NCBI GenBank assembly: GCA_034670405.1
Contig: JAXDDX010000122.1
Coordinates: 1,264,001-1,328,000 of the forward strand
Source of the DNA: Hoplostethus atlanticus
Taxonomy: Eukaryota; Chordata; Actinopteri; Trachichthyiformes; Trachichthyidae
Direction: 5' to 3'
DNA: 64,000 nt
The notes beneath the pieces are model-generated. The model was not told where the DNA came from. It did not search any database and saw nothing but the letters and a program-made list of their open reading frames with translations. This document shows positions 1-12,154 of the stretch, one piece after another; positions within the stretch are counted from its first letter, which is position 1, and each line of letters starts with the position of its first letter. Position numbers and translations under genes: made by a program.

Positions 1-1512
1 GTTTGCATTTTTGTGATGCCTTTCCTTTGCCTTTCAACGAAGCCGAAACGTCAGCCGCTACCAAATGATTCATAGTCAGATGAGATCGTCGGGGGAATAA
101 CAACAACTTGCTCACGTGTTTCGTCCAAAGTTAGGGTCTAGTTTACGTGTTTACAAGGGAAATCAGTTGCCCTGATTTGCTCAGGCTGCCTCTCAGAAAT
201 GGGAATATCAAGGCGGAGGCTAAGTGCATGGGGTCAACTGCATGAAGATTAAAAGCCTTGTAATAAAAGAGAGAGACAAGAGACAACCCGGCTGCATGAG
301 AAGGAATGCGGGGGGTTATTATTATTCTATGGCTGCCACTGTGGGGGAACCTTCCCAAGTTAAAGAGTGACAACACATGCACAGTTATCCGAACTATGCA
401 CACACACACACACACGAACAGCAGCAGCTGATCTACAGGAAGCATATCTGTTTAAGACGGCGGAGGGAGGCTCTCTTTTCAGAAGCACTCAGCCATGGCG
501 GTATATGCTGTGGCTGGAGCTGGAAGCATGACCCATTTTTACTCCACACAAACACAGCGTGGGCCATTTTACTCACCAACCCCCCGCCCCCTCCCGTCCG
601 CAGAGGCAATGGGATCCAATACTGAGTAGACCTGGGAATGGGAGTCCTCCATGTTTCCAGGTCTGCAGCTTGCATTGGTGTGTGCTGTAATTGCGCTGAC
701 AGGAAGCCTGGCGGGTTAAGGCTGGGAGATGCAGAGAGATGCGGCTCTTGCATGTGCAGGTAGCCGAAACATAAGGGGTTCGAAACATACACTTATTTAA
801 GGACTGTAAAGGTTGTAACTCAACCTGAGACGATAAGGGTATCCTGTTGAGAAACGATTGGCTTGAGCATCTTCACCACTTTTGGGTAACGTTGCAGCAA
901 TTTACGAGGGACAATAATGCCTTTTTGCAAATGTCGCATTTGCAAGACAACAGTGTGTCTTCTGTCGCCATGAGACTGACTCTATAGGCCAGTCATGTTC
1001 AGGTACAATGATAACTTTTATGTAACTGTGGGTTATATAAGAGCCAACTCAGCTGCTCTCCTCTCTGGAGGCTGGAGGCTGTCTAGAAGTGGTTTCAGCA
1101 TCCCTGTCCCCACCCCCATTTAGGCTCTGCAGCCATGTGTGTGTGTGTGTGTGTCTTTGTTTGTGTTTGATTGCTCCTCACGTACAGAATGTAGACATAC
1201 CATGTTGGCTATTTCTGATTAGGATTCCTTACAAATGCAATCTTAATCTGTATTGAAACGTCAATAACAATAATAATAATAATAATAATGATGATGAAGT
1301 GTAAAAATACACTTTAAGAAGTGATTCAATGGTTATTTCAGATACAGATATAGATACAGAGATCGTCCCGTCACAGGAGGTCTCGGGCTCCATCACCACG
1401 GCAGCCCAGGTGCCCTTGAGCAAGACACCGAACAATAGCATCAGCTAACGTTAAATGGAACAAGTGCAGATTGTGTACAGCCCCGCATCCATCACACGCT
1501 ATCAGTTTATTG
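1..1512. other. Intergenic, no gene seen
   Basis: No reading frame here resembles a known protein. The stretch holds a short CA run near 395-415, a TG run near 1136-1154 and an AAT-type run at about 1263-1293. A TATATAAG motif at 1034-1041 could be a core promoter element, but no exon follows that I can recognise. Confidence 0.6.
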
Positions 1513-2111
1513 GGGCGTTTTCACACCTGAAAGTCCGGACCAAGGTCTGAACCAAGGTTCATGTTTTTGTTACATTGTATACATTTGATCCGGTTAGTTT
1601 TGGTTTCACATTGCGAGCACACTAAAGAACTTTGCATGACATACCTACGTCCTGTCGTCATCACCTACGTGGGCTGCGTCTCCCTATACTTGACATTGAT
1701 TGGTTTGTAGACAGGCGTGTGTCTGACGTCGGCGTGTTGTCAATTCGGCGGGTAGCCTTTTCCGTTTGAATGAAAATTAATGAACAGATTAATTTCATTG
1801 CCACTATAGTATTATTATTAGCGCAGTACTCGAGACTAGTTCAAAAAATATCGTCGTGCAAAAATATCGTCACCGACGATATAATATGTTTTGTATTGAC
1901 GATAGCTTGCCTCAACTTCCTGTAATTCGTCCAAAAGTTCAAACCATCCAAAAAAGTGTTTTCACACTGCAAATGAACCGAACCATGGTTCAGTTTGATC
2001 CGGACCGAATTTTGGTCCTTTGGTCCGGACCTTTCACACCTGCTATTTTGGTTCGGACCAAACTGAAAAGTCCGAAGGTCCAGACCAAACAAGGTAGGTG
2101 TGAAAGCACCC
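1513..2111. mobile_element. MITE-like DNA transposon with imperfect terminal inverted repeats
   Basis: The left end reads GGGCGTTTTCACACCT. The right end, reverse-complemented, reads GGGTGCTTTCACACCT, so 14 of 16 bases match. The sub-terminal parts are dense in GGTCCGGACC-like palindromes, near 1535, 2022 and 2052. The trinucleotide TTG lies immediately outside both ends (1510-1512 and 2112-2114), compatible with a 3-bp target duplication of the PIF/Harbinger type. No transposase is encoded, so the copy is non-autonomous. The superfamily assignment is inference. Confidence 0.75.
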
Positions 2112-5100
2112 TTGGAGTGTGATCTCATCAGCTGCCTTCATCTCTTCTCATACAGGAACGTTAGAAGAACTGCTTGTGCAACAATGTGGTTTCCTAAATG
2201 CTAAATGAGCATGTGTTGTCTTGCCATGATACAGTTGTAGCGGTACACTGAGTGGACAAAACAGGGCCACCTGTTCTTATTGATTTAATTGATCAAATCC
2301 ACTTCAGTCATGAAGGGCAGATGGAGATGAGGGTGAGGAGACAAGGTAAAGAGGGGTTTTAGTCATCTTAACAGTCATGGATATGGATTGTGCCCGATGG
2401 GGTGCAACTCAACAGGAAGGTGGCCCTAATACTTTGTACACTGACTTCATCTATATATCTATCATCTTTATCATAAGTGTTAATATTTCGGCAGCCTGCA
2501 CCGAGTTTAGAGCTAATGTTGCAATGCTATTAGGTTGTGCTAGATTGAGAGAAAAGTTAAATGAAATGTCAATAACAAGTCATCAAGTTTGTTTGTGATG
2601 TCCATCCAAACTCCCTTTCAAATAAAGAGGATGATGTGAGATGTGAAGTGAAGTAAAATGTGAAAATTTACAGTTAAGGGGCAGTAAGTACGGTTATTTC
2701 TGCCCCATAGCACAAAAACAAACTGTGTTGGAACAAAAGCTCCCCGCCCACTGGAGGTTCAGGACACGTCCACTCCCAATGATATACTGCCCAATAAAGA
2801 ACAGAGTTGATCTGTACATTGTGATGAAGTTTCATAGCGGCGTAGGCGAGTCAAAACACTTGCCATTGTCAAGACCTAAATCTGCCTCATCATACGCTGC
2901 CCCCCCCCGGAGGGAGGATCAGTAAGTGGCCTTCTGTCTGACTCACCCTCCCATTCGCTTATCATTTGGTCTCTGCATTACTCACCCTGATCTAAGCACC
3001 TCCTACCCCCCGCCCCCCCACTCTTTGGCCTCAACCTCCCGCTGTCGCCTCAGTCTGCAGATAATAGCCCTGTCTTGTGGTTTTCTGCCTAATAATGCCC
3101 AGCAGATGGGACTCACACCCATTGAAGCAGCAGCAGCCAGGGCCGGGGGGCCGAAGGTGATAACCCCGCCGAGGTCGATAACCCCGTTTGAGATGGGACG
3201 ACAAGAGTGTGTGTGACTGTGGTGTGTTTTGTTCCATCGTGACGGAGACAGCCAACCTGGAAGGGAAGCGTTGCCCAGTTGATATGGCTTTTAAATGACC
3301 GGATTAATAATGCATGGGAGCAGCACTGAGTATAATGGCATTTTGTTTGTTTTGCCTCGTCAGCATTTTTGGAACTGTTGCATTCATGTACCAACTTGAC
3401 CGAAACAGCTGGGGCTGCAACTAGCCGTTATTGTTTTATTATTGTTATTGTTATTGTTGTATTATTGTTTCAAGGTTTCATACAATGTAATCTGCCAACT
3501 GATACATAAAGCAATAAACCCCATAAACCTTTTCAAAAAGTAAATGGACTTGACTGTTCATTGCACTGTGCAGTCTAAACCATCGGTTTCCTAATCCATC
3601 CATGGAGGCGATTCATCTTCTCCTAAATTAATAGCAGATCGATGACAGAGACGACCGGTGACAAATCAGAATCGAAACATTATTCGCAAGCAGAAACCAT
3701 TTTTAATATAAAAAAGCATAGGTCAAAAAAAAGCATAGGTCAAAAACACCATCAGAAGGGAAGAGCAGCCTGCACACTAGGACACATCGGTAGATAGCAA
3801 TAGCGGGCTTTTCATTTTTTGTACTTTTCGCACAATTTTAAAGTAAAATAACCTTTTTTTTAAAAATGATCTCAGCTTTTTTAAGGCTTGATGACCTAAC
3901 TGTCTGGTGTGCGGGCTCCTTTTCCCTTTCGGTGGTGTTTTTAAGTAACATTTAACCACATTAATTCAAAGCAGTCAACACAGCTGGGACTTTCACTCCT
4001 CGGTTTGGTATTTTCGCTGCAAGGGAGAAACAAAGGCTCAAACTTGAAAATGTGATGCATACCACATTAATTATTGTTGTTTAATTAATTAATAATTTTT
4101 TTTATTATACATATATATTTATATTTTTTTGCTGATTGTTTGTTTGTCTTGTTTCTGGCTTATTTTTGTCCAGATTGTCTTCCTGTCTCACCATGTTATC
4201 TTGTTATGTTTTTTTTTTGTACCAGTGAATGTATTGCAATGAAAAGAAAAAAGAAAAAAAAAGAAGACGAAAATGTGAAGCAATCTAGCCCGAAAAGAAG
4301 GTAAAATGTAGACGGTAATACTTTGATGTTAGCTTGCGTCTTTGTGGTTTAGATGAATATTTCATTGTGGTGCTGCCCTGACGTTGCCCAGTACTGTACT
4401 GCAGTTCTCCCAGACACAGCCAGCGGTGAAATGAGAGCCCGGCCCACTTGGGAGAGCTTGTTTTCAGCATGGTAAAAGCAGTCTGAGCCCTGGAGCCTGC
4501 TTATGGCCGGAGGGGAGGAGGGGTTGGTAGGGAGGAGAGGATAAAAAGAAAGAGAGGGATGTCATATACATAAAGGGCAACCACTAACTGAGAAGCGAGG
4601 GAGGGCGGGGATGAGGACCGCTTGCTGCTGAATCAGGGCTTGTTACCATCACAGGGCCCCTCCGGGACTGTGATGTCAGGGCCCCGAGACGAAAAGCCAA
4701 GGGGAGGCAAACAAAGGGATGAGAGGGAGGCGCCAGTGGAGGTAGCGACCGCAGGGACATTGACAAAGAGGACCTGCAGAGATGATGTGCAGATGGCCGT
4801 TGAAAGCGGCAGGAAAACAGCCACAAAATGCCACGTGTGAGAGCGCTCACTGTAGCATCTCCACGCAACAAGAGGGATGAGGTCATATGTCTAGATTAGG
4901 TTGAAGAACGGTGGGAGCTCCATTTGTGTGCTGCAAAATGGTGATTATAATCCCAATCTGGATGATTAGTGTTATTATACCAAACCAGACGTCCGGCATG
5001 TGAGGCTCAACTCAATTTTGGGATCCAGGAGTCCCACTAGATGCTCAAATTGACAAAGGAAATGAAATAAAGGTCTGGAAGAAGGAACTATTGTATCCCA

Positions 5101-6805
5101 GATTATCCAGATCTCAAGGGACAGCTTTGACTGAACAGTGTTGGTTCTTAGAAATAGATGGAAGGCATCTGGTATGCATGTGTAGAAGCAAACAGGAACC
5201 CTCACTAGAGTGGTGCCATTGGATTTTGGATTATTGCAGAAAATAAACTCTGTGGAAAACAAAAGTTTATGATAATTACACGTTTTGTTCAGCAAGATAA
5301 TGTTCATACATTTTTATGATTTTTGAAGCGTCAATGCAATCGCAAAAAGCTAGTAGTAAAAGAAGTAAAAAGCTAACGTTAGGCTATAAACAAACTACAC
5401 CACGGCCGCATGACTTCAACGTCACCACCACTAAAAATACTATAAATTGATAAATCTACAAATTGGAAGAGCACGAGTATAAACACAACTAGATGCTGTA
5501 AAGGCAGACTACTGAGTAGATGAGTTACCGTGTTTGGCGTGATGGCGTTTAATGTCCCCGACAACCTCTGTAGTCTCATTTAGCCACTTGTTAGCAACCG
5601 CCTTTTTTAAAAACACGTAAAAGCTTCAGAATTCACGAGTGGGGTATTTACTGACGTATTTTATGTCGTAGAACAAAACGTGAAAACCACTTTAACCACA
5701 GACCTTATTTCAGGCATCTAACTAAAAACCCATTCAAAAAACCCATTGACCCATTGAGTGCAAAAATGCTAACTCATTTCCTGGTTTTAGGACTCATTCC
5801 TGCACCACTCTATAGTCTTAAAGCAAGGCACCTCGGGTTAAAATGGCGATTTTGGCTGGATTGGTCAATTTTGAGATTTGAGCATTTTTACAATTGTTAA
5901 TTTAAACTGTTTTATACCAGCTGGGTTAAGTAGACAGAGCGCAAAATGAGCTAAAAGCAAACATCGTCTCAACATGCAAAGCACTTTTTTCCCCCAACTC
6001 AGCTCGTAGAGATGGCCACCAAATTTGACATCCGGCTTCATAACAAACATTATTCATCAGGATGAAACAGGAAAAGTACTTTATTCACTGAGGAAAAAAA
6101 AGTGCAAAAAAAAATTTGCACTTTTGTAAGGAAGCAGTAGCACATTGTAACTAGCAAAATAAATAAAAGTCATCACACAAAAAAAGTGTTTGTATTTGCA
6201 GCTTTATTCCACACACACACAATTTCATTGCGGCCGGATGAAAGGAGATGCTTTATTCCTTTTCACCTGTGGTGCCTCGACTTTAAAGAGGTCCCAGCGA
6301 CACCCATCACCTCAGTTTTCTGACAGTTGAGATAAAAACATAGTCGTTTGACACATCCGCTGTGATGGAAATGATATGTTCTGGCAGAGTTAAGCTGCTG
6401 CAGGGCTACCAGACTGACTAACAGTGAATCCATCGGCCTGTTATTCTGTAGAGGGCATATTGATGGAATCGGGACGGGGGCAGTCATCCCTCAGATGACT
6501 GCCGTCCAAGATAACCAATTAGGAATTGACCTAGGGAGGATATTAGGGGCAGGGGGGGGGGCAGTCCCTTTCATCTGGCAATATTACTCTGATTAAAATA
6601 AATGCCAGACCGATGTTGGCGCAAAGTGACTTGGTGTCCGTTGAGAAAGGGGTCAAGCTCATCCCCGTTTCATCTTCTTGGGATGCCAAGCTGAGCCGAC
6701 GGAGACGGAGAGCTTACGGGAGGGAGAGGAGCTATGCTATCCCAGTGTGTGATGCCAGGCTTACGCTGCCAGTCTCCGCCCCGTCGCCGCTCGGGTGATG
6801 TCACT

Positions 6806-6810
<5 letters not shown>

Positions 6811-6845
<35 letters not shown>
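6811..6845. repeat. (TG)n microsatellite
   Basis: Uninterrupted GT dinucleotides, about 17 units. Confidence 0.95.
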
Positions 6846-6847
<2 letters not shown>

Positions 6848-6920
6848 GAGAAGAGTGTTTCGCAGCCTTGTGATCCATCTCTGGACAAAGAATGAAGTCA
6901 CTGCCCGGCTTGGATGCGGT

Positions 6921-6946
6921 GGGAGGAGGGGAGGAGGGGAGGAGGG
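6921..6946 (+). other. G-quadruplex-capable G-rich block
   Basis: Four runs of three or four G are separated by short AGGA-type spacers, which fits the standard intramolecular G4 pattern on the plus strand. No gene is close by. Confidence 0.6.
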
Positions 6947-7187
6947 CAGTGAATATTTTATTGATGCCTGTGTGATAAGATTGTATTCTTCTACTGAGAC
7001 TTATTTAGGGTGTATTGAGATAAATGCATCCCCAGAATGACCTGATTTCACGTACACTCCATTTCAGCCCCCCACCCCCGGTATCTTGACCGTCGTGGTA
7101 TCTTCCATATATTCAAGACAGAGGAGAATGGTGTTATAATGGAGAGCATCAGGGGAGTATTGAGGACTAATGTTCTCTCTAAGCGGA

Positions 7188-8116
7188 TAGTTTGGTGACC
7201 TACATCTAATAATTTTTCACCTTGACCAAATAATTAAATCTTGTGAGTCATCAGTCATTGCCTCACAGAAGTTTAGTGGATATTATTGGAAGTTTTGTTG
7301 GCAAATTTGCCATAGTTTACTGAATGGATGCCCCTGATAACAAACTCTTTCCTCCTCCCGATACTCCTGTGTTTGAGCTCTCTCTCTCTGCCTCCTTGTC
7401 TTTTTCTCTCCATCTTACTCCTTAGGCCGCGTTAGAAACGGCACGTTGACTTCCACGTGAAGGCTTTTCCGTCCGCCCGAGCCAGCCTGCCTCTCTGACC
7501 CACGTCTGCATGGCCCCAGTGCCGGTCTCATCATCTACCCTCGCCAGTCTTTCTTGCTCTCTCCATCGTTCATTCTTTCACTGGCGTGCACATGGGATGG
7601 GGGGTGGGGGTGAGGGACAGGGGGGGAGCAGTGTAGTGGAGTATAGGCTGCTGCTGCTGTTCATTCACTTAACTTCGATTGATAACAGAGCGTTTGGCTC
7701 TAATCTGTTTGCAATGGAACTGCAGTGCATTTCTGCCGGGCAATTACACACCAATTTCCTCCAGGAAACCAGATACCTAACCGCCTACACCGGGCTTTTG
7801 CGGTTACGTAAGACGTTTCTTCTCCTGGCCTTCTTCTGCCCCACCAATTAAGATGCAAGATGCCTGTGCTTTTCAGACCACTTGTTTGGTCCGATTTGTA
7901 AAAGTGCTCAGGATCCGTCAGGAAGTGTGTATCGTGGTGTAGGTGCTGGGACATGGGCTCAGTAAACCCCAAGCTATGGCTCAGTCCCTGAATCTAACAT
8001 AATTTGCGACCACAGTTTCCAAACCAGCTGAGTTTGACAGGAACAATGACTGATGCCTGACAAGATATTATTATTTGGTCAATGTGAGAAATTATTAGAT
8101 GTAGGTCACCAGACTA
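7188..8116. repeat. Two inverted copies of one dispersed repeat, possibly the ends of one element
   Basis: The 57-60 bases at 7188-7245 reappear inverted at 8060-8116. Both share the core GGTGACCTACATCTAATAAT followed by TGACCAAATAAT. The spacing of about 930 bp would suit a single transposon with long inverted ends, but the match stops before any clean terminus, so two independent insertions are possible. Related copies lie at 45070-45260, 38350-38580 and 33000-33105. Confidence 0.55.
7594..7627 (+). other. Strong G-quadruplex motif
   Basis: Five G runs of three to seven bases lie within 34 bases, separated by loops of one to three bases. It lies inside otherwise ordinary intergenic sequence. 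Confidence 0.65.
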
Positions 8117-9891
8117 AAAGGTTACCACACCTTGCCATACCCACCTGACTCCAATGCATAAACATGGACACGGCTTCTCTCCTCATCGGAGCCAAAGCTT
8201 TCAAACATGTCTCCTCTCTCTCATACTACAAAAAAGAAAAAAGTACGGTTGCATACAATGCAATAGGGGCAAGGCTTCTCTCAAGGCCATGTTGCCCTAG
8301 CAACAAGTTACGTAGCAGCCGTCTAGGCGAGGGAGCCACTTCAGAGGAGAGGATGAGATTGGAGGTGGAGACTAACAGGGACATTTTACCCAAAACAGTC
8401 ATTATGTATTACACCTTCTCCCTCCGTTGTTCCCTGTATAAATAACCAAACTTGATATAATGCATGTACCATCAACAATGTTATATAACCTACAGTCAGT
8501 CAACATTATATAACACGTTATAAATAGATTGCATACTGTAATTGTACTGTGATCGTGGGCTGCGAAGCGACACAGAGCACTGGGGCGTATGTATGGTCTC
8601 ATCTCCTGTCAGCAGGCATGCTGGGACCCAGCCAGACAGCCTGATCACAAAGGTTCACTCATGATATCCAGACAGACGCATTCGACTCCACCCCTCCACG
8701 GGGCAGGGACCGGGATTTGAGGCGATACACCCAAAATAAAGCCGAGGAGTCTCAAGCATCGGTGACTGGGTGTGTCCATATCAGCATCACCACCACTCGG
8801 TTTCCTGTCGAAACCGCTACCTGTGGATGTGAAACCCAAAGCCTGCACTTATTGATTTTAGATTATTTGTGTGTGATTAGTGCAAATCACATCATCTGCG
8901 TTGTTAAAATGGCATCCCAGCCATTTTCTTTGTGCCAGACATAACAAAGAAATGCTCCCGACGGTGCCGTGACACCATGTGGTGTGAATGATGATTTAGC
9001 GAATGTCTCCATCTGGTGCACACTGACAGGAACTGCAGCATTATACAGCATCGGCGCAACATGGCTCTTCTAGAAAGTACTTATGCATGTTGCCCGGGAC
9101 AAGCAGAGTCAAGGGGAGTAAAAGTGCATCGGGCAAGTAAACTGATTTTTTAATTAATTAAGAAAATGTTGCATACACTACTTTTACTGTTAACCGTTTA
9201 CTTGCCATGTCCCCCCCCCCTAAACATCACATCTCAGCAGCTCGGGTATCACAGAAAACCTCTACTTTCCCAGTTGTATTTGCCATTTTGTCATTCATGT
9301 GCAGCCAATTTACCAATGTGAAATGTCCGACAGCACTTGAAGGCAGCATTGCACCGTACTGGTTGTACAGCATAAGAAATATACCTCTACTTCTTCAATT
9401 TTGGTTATCAGATTGTCAAATGAGTGCAGATGATCAACAACAAAAAACACTGCATTGACTGTATCATAACTATCACAATCATTATCAAACATCATCATCG
9501 GCTCAATCATCAGTTGTAATTAGGGTGGGAAAATGAAGTAAGATCAATTAACAGGGAGATTTTGGCCTTCACTGTTAAGTTTGTTGACTCAACCAGTGTC
9601 TGGAGGCTTTTCTAAAAATGTTTTTTTATTCTAGAAAGCTTGTTGACTGGTATAATAGTGAAAACGGCTGGTGATTTGGGGGATTTACCAGCCCTGTAGA
9701 CCAAAAAAAAGTTTGTTTTGTGCCCTGATTGTAAAATAAGTCATAATTCTTTTACAATAATCATCAAAATCTAAAGACTTTGGCAGAGAACATAACATAT
9801 ATGTGCCAAAATATAAAAGGCAGTCAAGTACTAGGACTGTGGCGTAGAAATGAAACAACCAAATACAGGTCATTTATGTAAAGTCTGTACA
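8117..9891. other. Intergenic, no gene seen
   Basis: No recognisable coding exon on either strand. A C run sits at about 9211-9220 and a short AT-rich palindrome (TTAATTAATTAA) near 9150. Nothing else can be supported. Confidence 0.5.
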
Positions 9892-11672
9892 TTTATTATG
9901 GCATGTTTCACCACCAGATAGAATCAACATACGGGATCCAATCCAGCTAAGTAAAATATATGTATCACTTAAAGAGATCAAGACACTACGAAACACACCT
10001 CTGATTTATCACCCCAAAAGTGTCGTCCGTTTACCTTCCGACAGACTGCAAACGGCTTTCTGTCAGCGTCGGTACGGCGTAGCGGGATCGGCGGCCTTCC
10101 TCGTTGCGTTTGTGAAACACAACTACATAAAAAAAACAGCCACCGCCAAAACATTTCCAAACCGAGACGATTACGTGTTCATCTTCGTGTGGGTGTGTGG
10201 ATAAATTCAGGCATGTATGACACACGTGTATTATACTACAATATATATATATATAGATATATACAGCAGCAGTGATTGGTAAAGTGGACTCTTTCCTGTG
10301 TTGCTAGATCGCTAGCTTGCCTCCCATCTCACAGCTCTGGTGAAGTGTTGATGAGTGTGAACAGCCTTTTTCTCCAGACTTGCAGGGAGGCAGAAGGCGA
10401 GCGTGCTGCCGCTTTCGACACTCGAGACACATTGCGGTAGTGTCGATTGGCGCTTGCTCCTACTCCCAGTCGGCAGGCATATGCTGCTGGCGCTAAGAAG
10501 CACGTGTAGAGTTAGCCGTCACGCTGCAAAAGCCCCGCCGAAGTTACGGCTGAAATGGCGCACGATGGTGTTTGGCCTATCAGAAGGTAAAGGTGGCGGA
10601 ACGGAGGGGGTTTCCCTCACTGTCATTTACAGTTTTAGCAATAAAACACCTGTCACGACCTCCTATTAAAACGGAGGAAATACCACTAGCCCCAAATTTT
10701 TTTTTTTTTTTAACAGTACTTCACATAAAAGATAAAACAAAGCGAGTTTTCAGTCGTAAACTGCCACTAGGCACATTTTGAGAGGAGGCGTCTGGAAAAT
10801 AAAGAGCCGTTTTCAAGCAACCTCGAGCGGAAAAGGAATAACTTTTCTCGGCACTGTAATGAAGCGGTCGGTGCGTTGCTGGCAGTGGGACACTTCGTTT
10901 TGAAGGAATGTTTCAAGATATGGATGGCATCGCCGCAAAAATGTATCATTTCCCTGTTATTATTAGGTGGCAGGGTCAATACTGTACATTTACACCGTAG
11001 ATATACTGTACAACAAGCCCACCAGATGCCCAAACGTCTCATACGCGTCTTTGAAAGTACGCGAGATGAAGGAAGAGGTCCTTCCCCTTTTCTTAAATCC
11101 GTTTTCCCTTCCTATATCACATTACATCCAGCTCAGTCAACGCCACCATGAACCTCTTCCCCCTCCATAAAATTGCCAGTGTAAAATCACACATCACTAT
11201 AAAAACAGAAATCAGCAGGAAATGCGAGCAAATAGTACAGTTTGACTTGTGGGACCGCCGTCGCTGAATCTCGTCAAGAGTTTCAAATGAATCATAGAAA
11301 AATAGTAGTGTACAGTATACAATCTGTCACGTTCCCTTTGTTTCCGAAGCGTAGTGTCTGTGCGGGTGAATTATCCACCTATACACACACAAACACACTC
11401 ACACTCACACTCACACACACACCGATTCGCTCACAATTAAGTTACATCAGAGTCTTTTCAGACAGTGTTGAGTGTGAAACAGTCCTAAGCTCCTGGCTCC
11501 TGCTCTTTGGGAGTCGGTCCGTCGCACTGCCGTCTGCGGCTCGGCTGCATTGCAAACAGGCCCACCCCTCTGCAGACCGTCCACCCTTTCACAGATCGCC
11601 CTCTGGCTTACTCTTCATACCCTTCTCTCGGGGTGTCTCTGCCGGCCTCATGGGAGCTGGATACAGGAGTCC
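9892..11672 (-). other. Probable 3' UTR of the PKI gene, with poly(A) signal
   Basis: Downstream of the PKI stop codon on the minus strand the sequence contains no further coding exon. An AATAAA hexamer (minus strand) lies at 9897-9892 and is a plausible end of the transcript. It would give a 3' UTR of about 1.8 kb, and PKI genes are known for long 3' UTRs. Short AT and poly(T) tracts (about 10240-10260, 10697-10711) and a CA-rich run near 11384-11422 lie inside. The extent is inferred. Confidence 0.4.
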
Positions 11673-12142
11673 CTATGATCCCTCGCTCCCCTCCGAGCTC
11701 TCCGGCGGCACTTGGGGCTCCTCCGCCGTGGGCGACTGGGCCCCTCCTGGCCCATCTGCACACACACCCAATGAAACAATGAGAATTACGATGCATTTAA
11801 AGGGGGCAATAAGTATTTTTACTGTCCTATAGCACTAAACGACCAGTATATATCTGCGGGGGTTGAAACAATGATTCAGTGATTAGTTCATCGGGTGATT
11901 TCTGGCTTTCAAAACTGACTTTCTGGCCCGTATTCTGTTGCAATTTTACCCAGTTTTGTGCTTGTACACACACACGTGGTGCAATAATAACCTAGTGTAC
12001 CTTTGAGGGAGAGCTCGGCCAGCTTTAGAGGCAGGTCAGTAGGGTTTACGCCCGCTGGAGAGCCCAAGATGTCGGGCAGGGCGTTCCTCCTCCCCGAGCG
12101 GCCAGAGGAGGCAAAGTCCAGCACAGGCTCCACCTCCGTCAT
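11673..12142 (-). CDS. cAMP-dependent protein kinase inhibitor (PKI family, PKIB-like), 74 aa, two coding exons
   Basis: PKI proteins bind the free catalytic subunit of protein kinase A as a pseudosubstrate and carry it out of the nucleus. Coding exon 1 runs 12142-12001, after an acceptor (TGTCTACTGCAG) whose exon begins at 12154. Its donor GTACAC follows 12001. Exon 2 runs 11755-11673 (acceptor TGTGTGTGCAG, stop TAG). The 142 and 83 coding bases join in phase to 74 residues, within the family's usual 70-78. The pseudosubstrate R18-R19-N20-A21 follows R15 and F10. The leucine-rich nuclear export signal sits at 37-46 (LPLKLAELSL), and the tail is acidic and serine-rich. The tyrosine that strengthens binding in PKIA is not present (V7/L8). 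FASS...GRRNALPDI and DLPLKL make PKIB the nearest paralogue, but the exact orthology is open. Upstream noncoding exons were not identified. The gene faces away from serinc2. Confidence 0.93.
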
Positions 12143-12154
12143 CGCAGGACCCCT

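Larger units (their letters stand above)
2112..7187. other. Intergenic, simple repeats only
   Basis: No gene is recognised. Contents seen: a TTATTG-type run at about 3430-3470; a 16-bp tandem duplication near 3715-3745; A-rich tracts near 4240-4265; an A/T hairpin at about 6096-6126 (AAAGTGCAAA facing TTTGCACTTT); and a TG microsatellite followed by a G-rich block. The stretch at about 5300-5830 has the look of old repeat sequence, but I could not define ends. Confidence 0.55.

Noticed and set aside
1034-1041. TATATAAG core promoter
   Set aside because: No recognisable exon follows within several kilobases, so it is noted only as sequence content.
11242-11832. 196-codon plus-strand open frame
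   Set aside because: It lies antisense to PKI coding exon 2, includes a CA-repeat-derived threonine/histidine run and resembles no known family.
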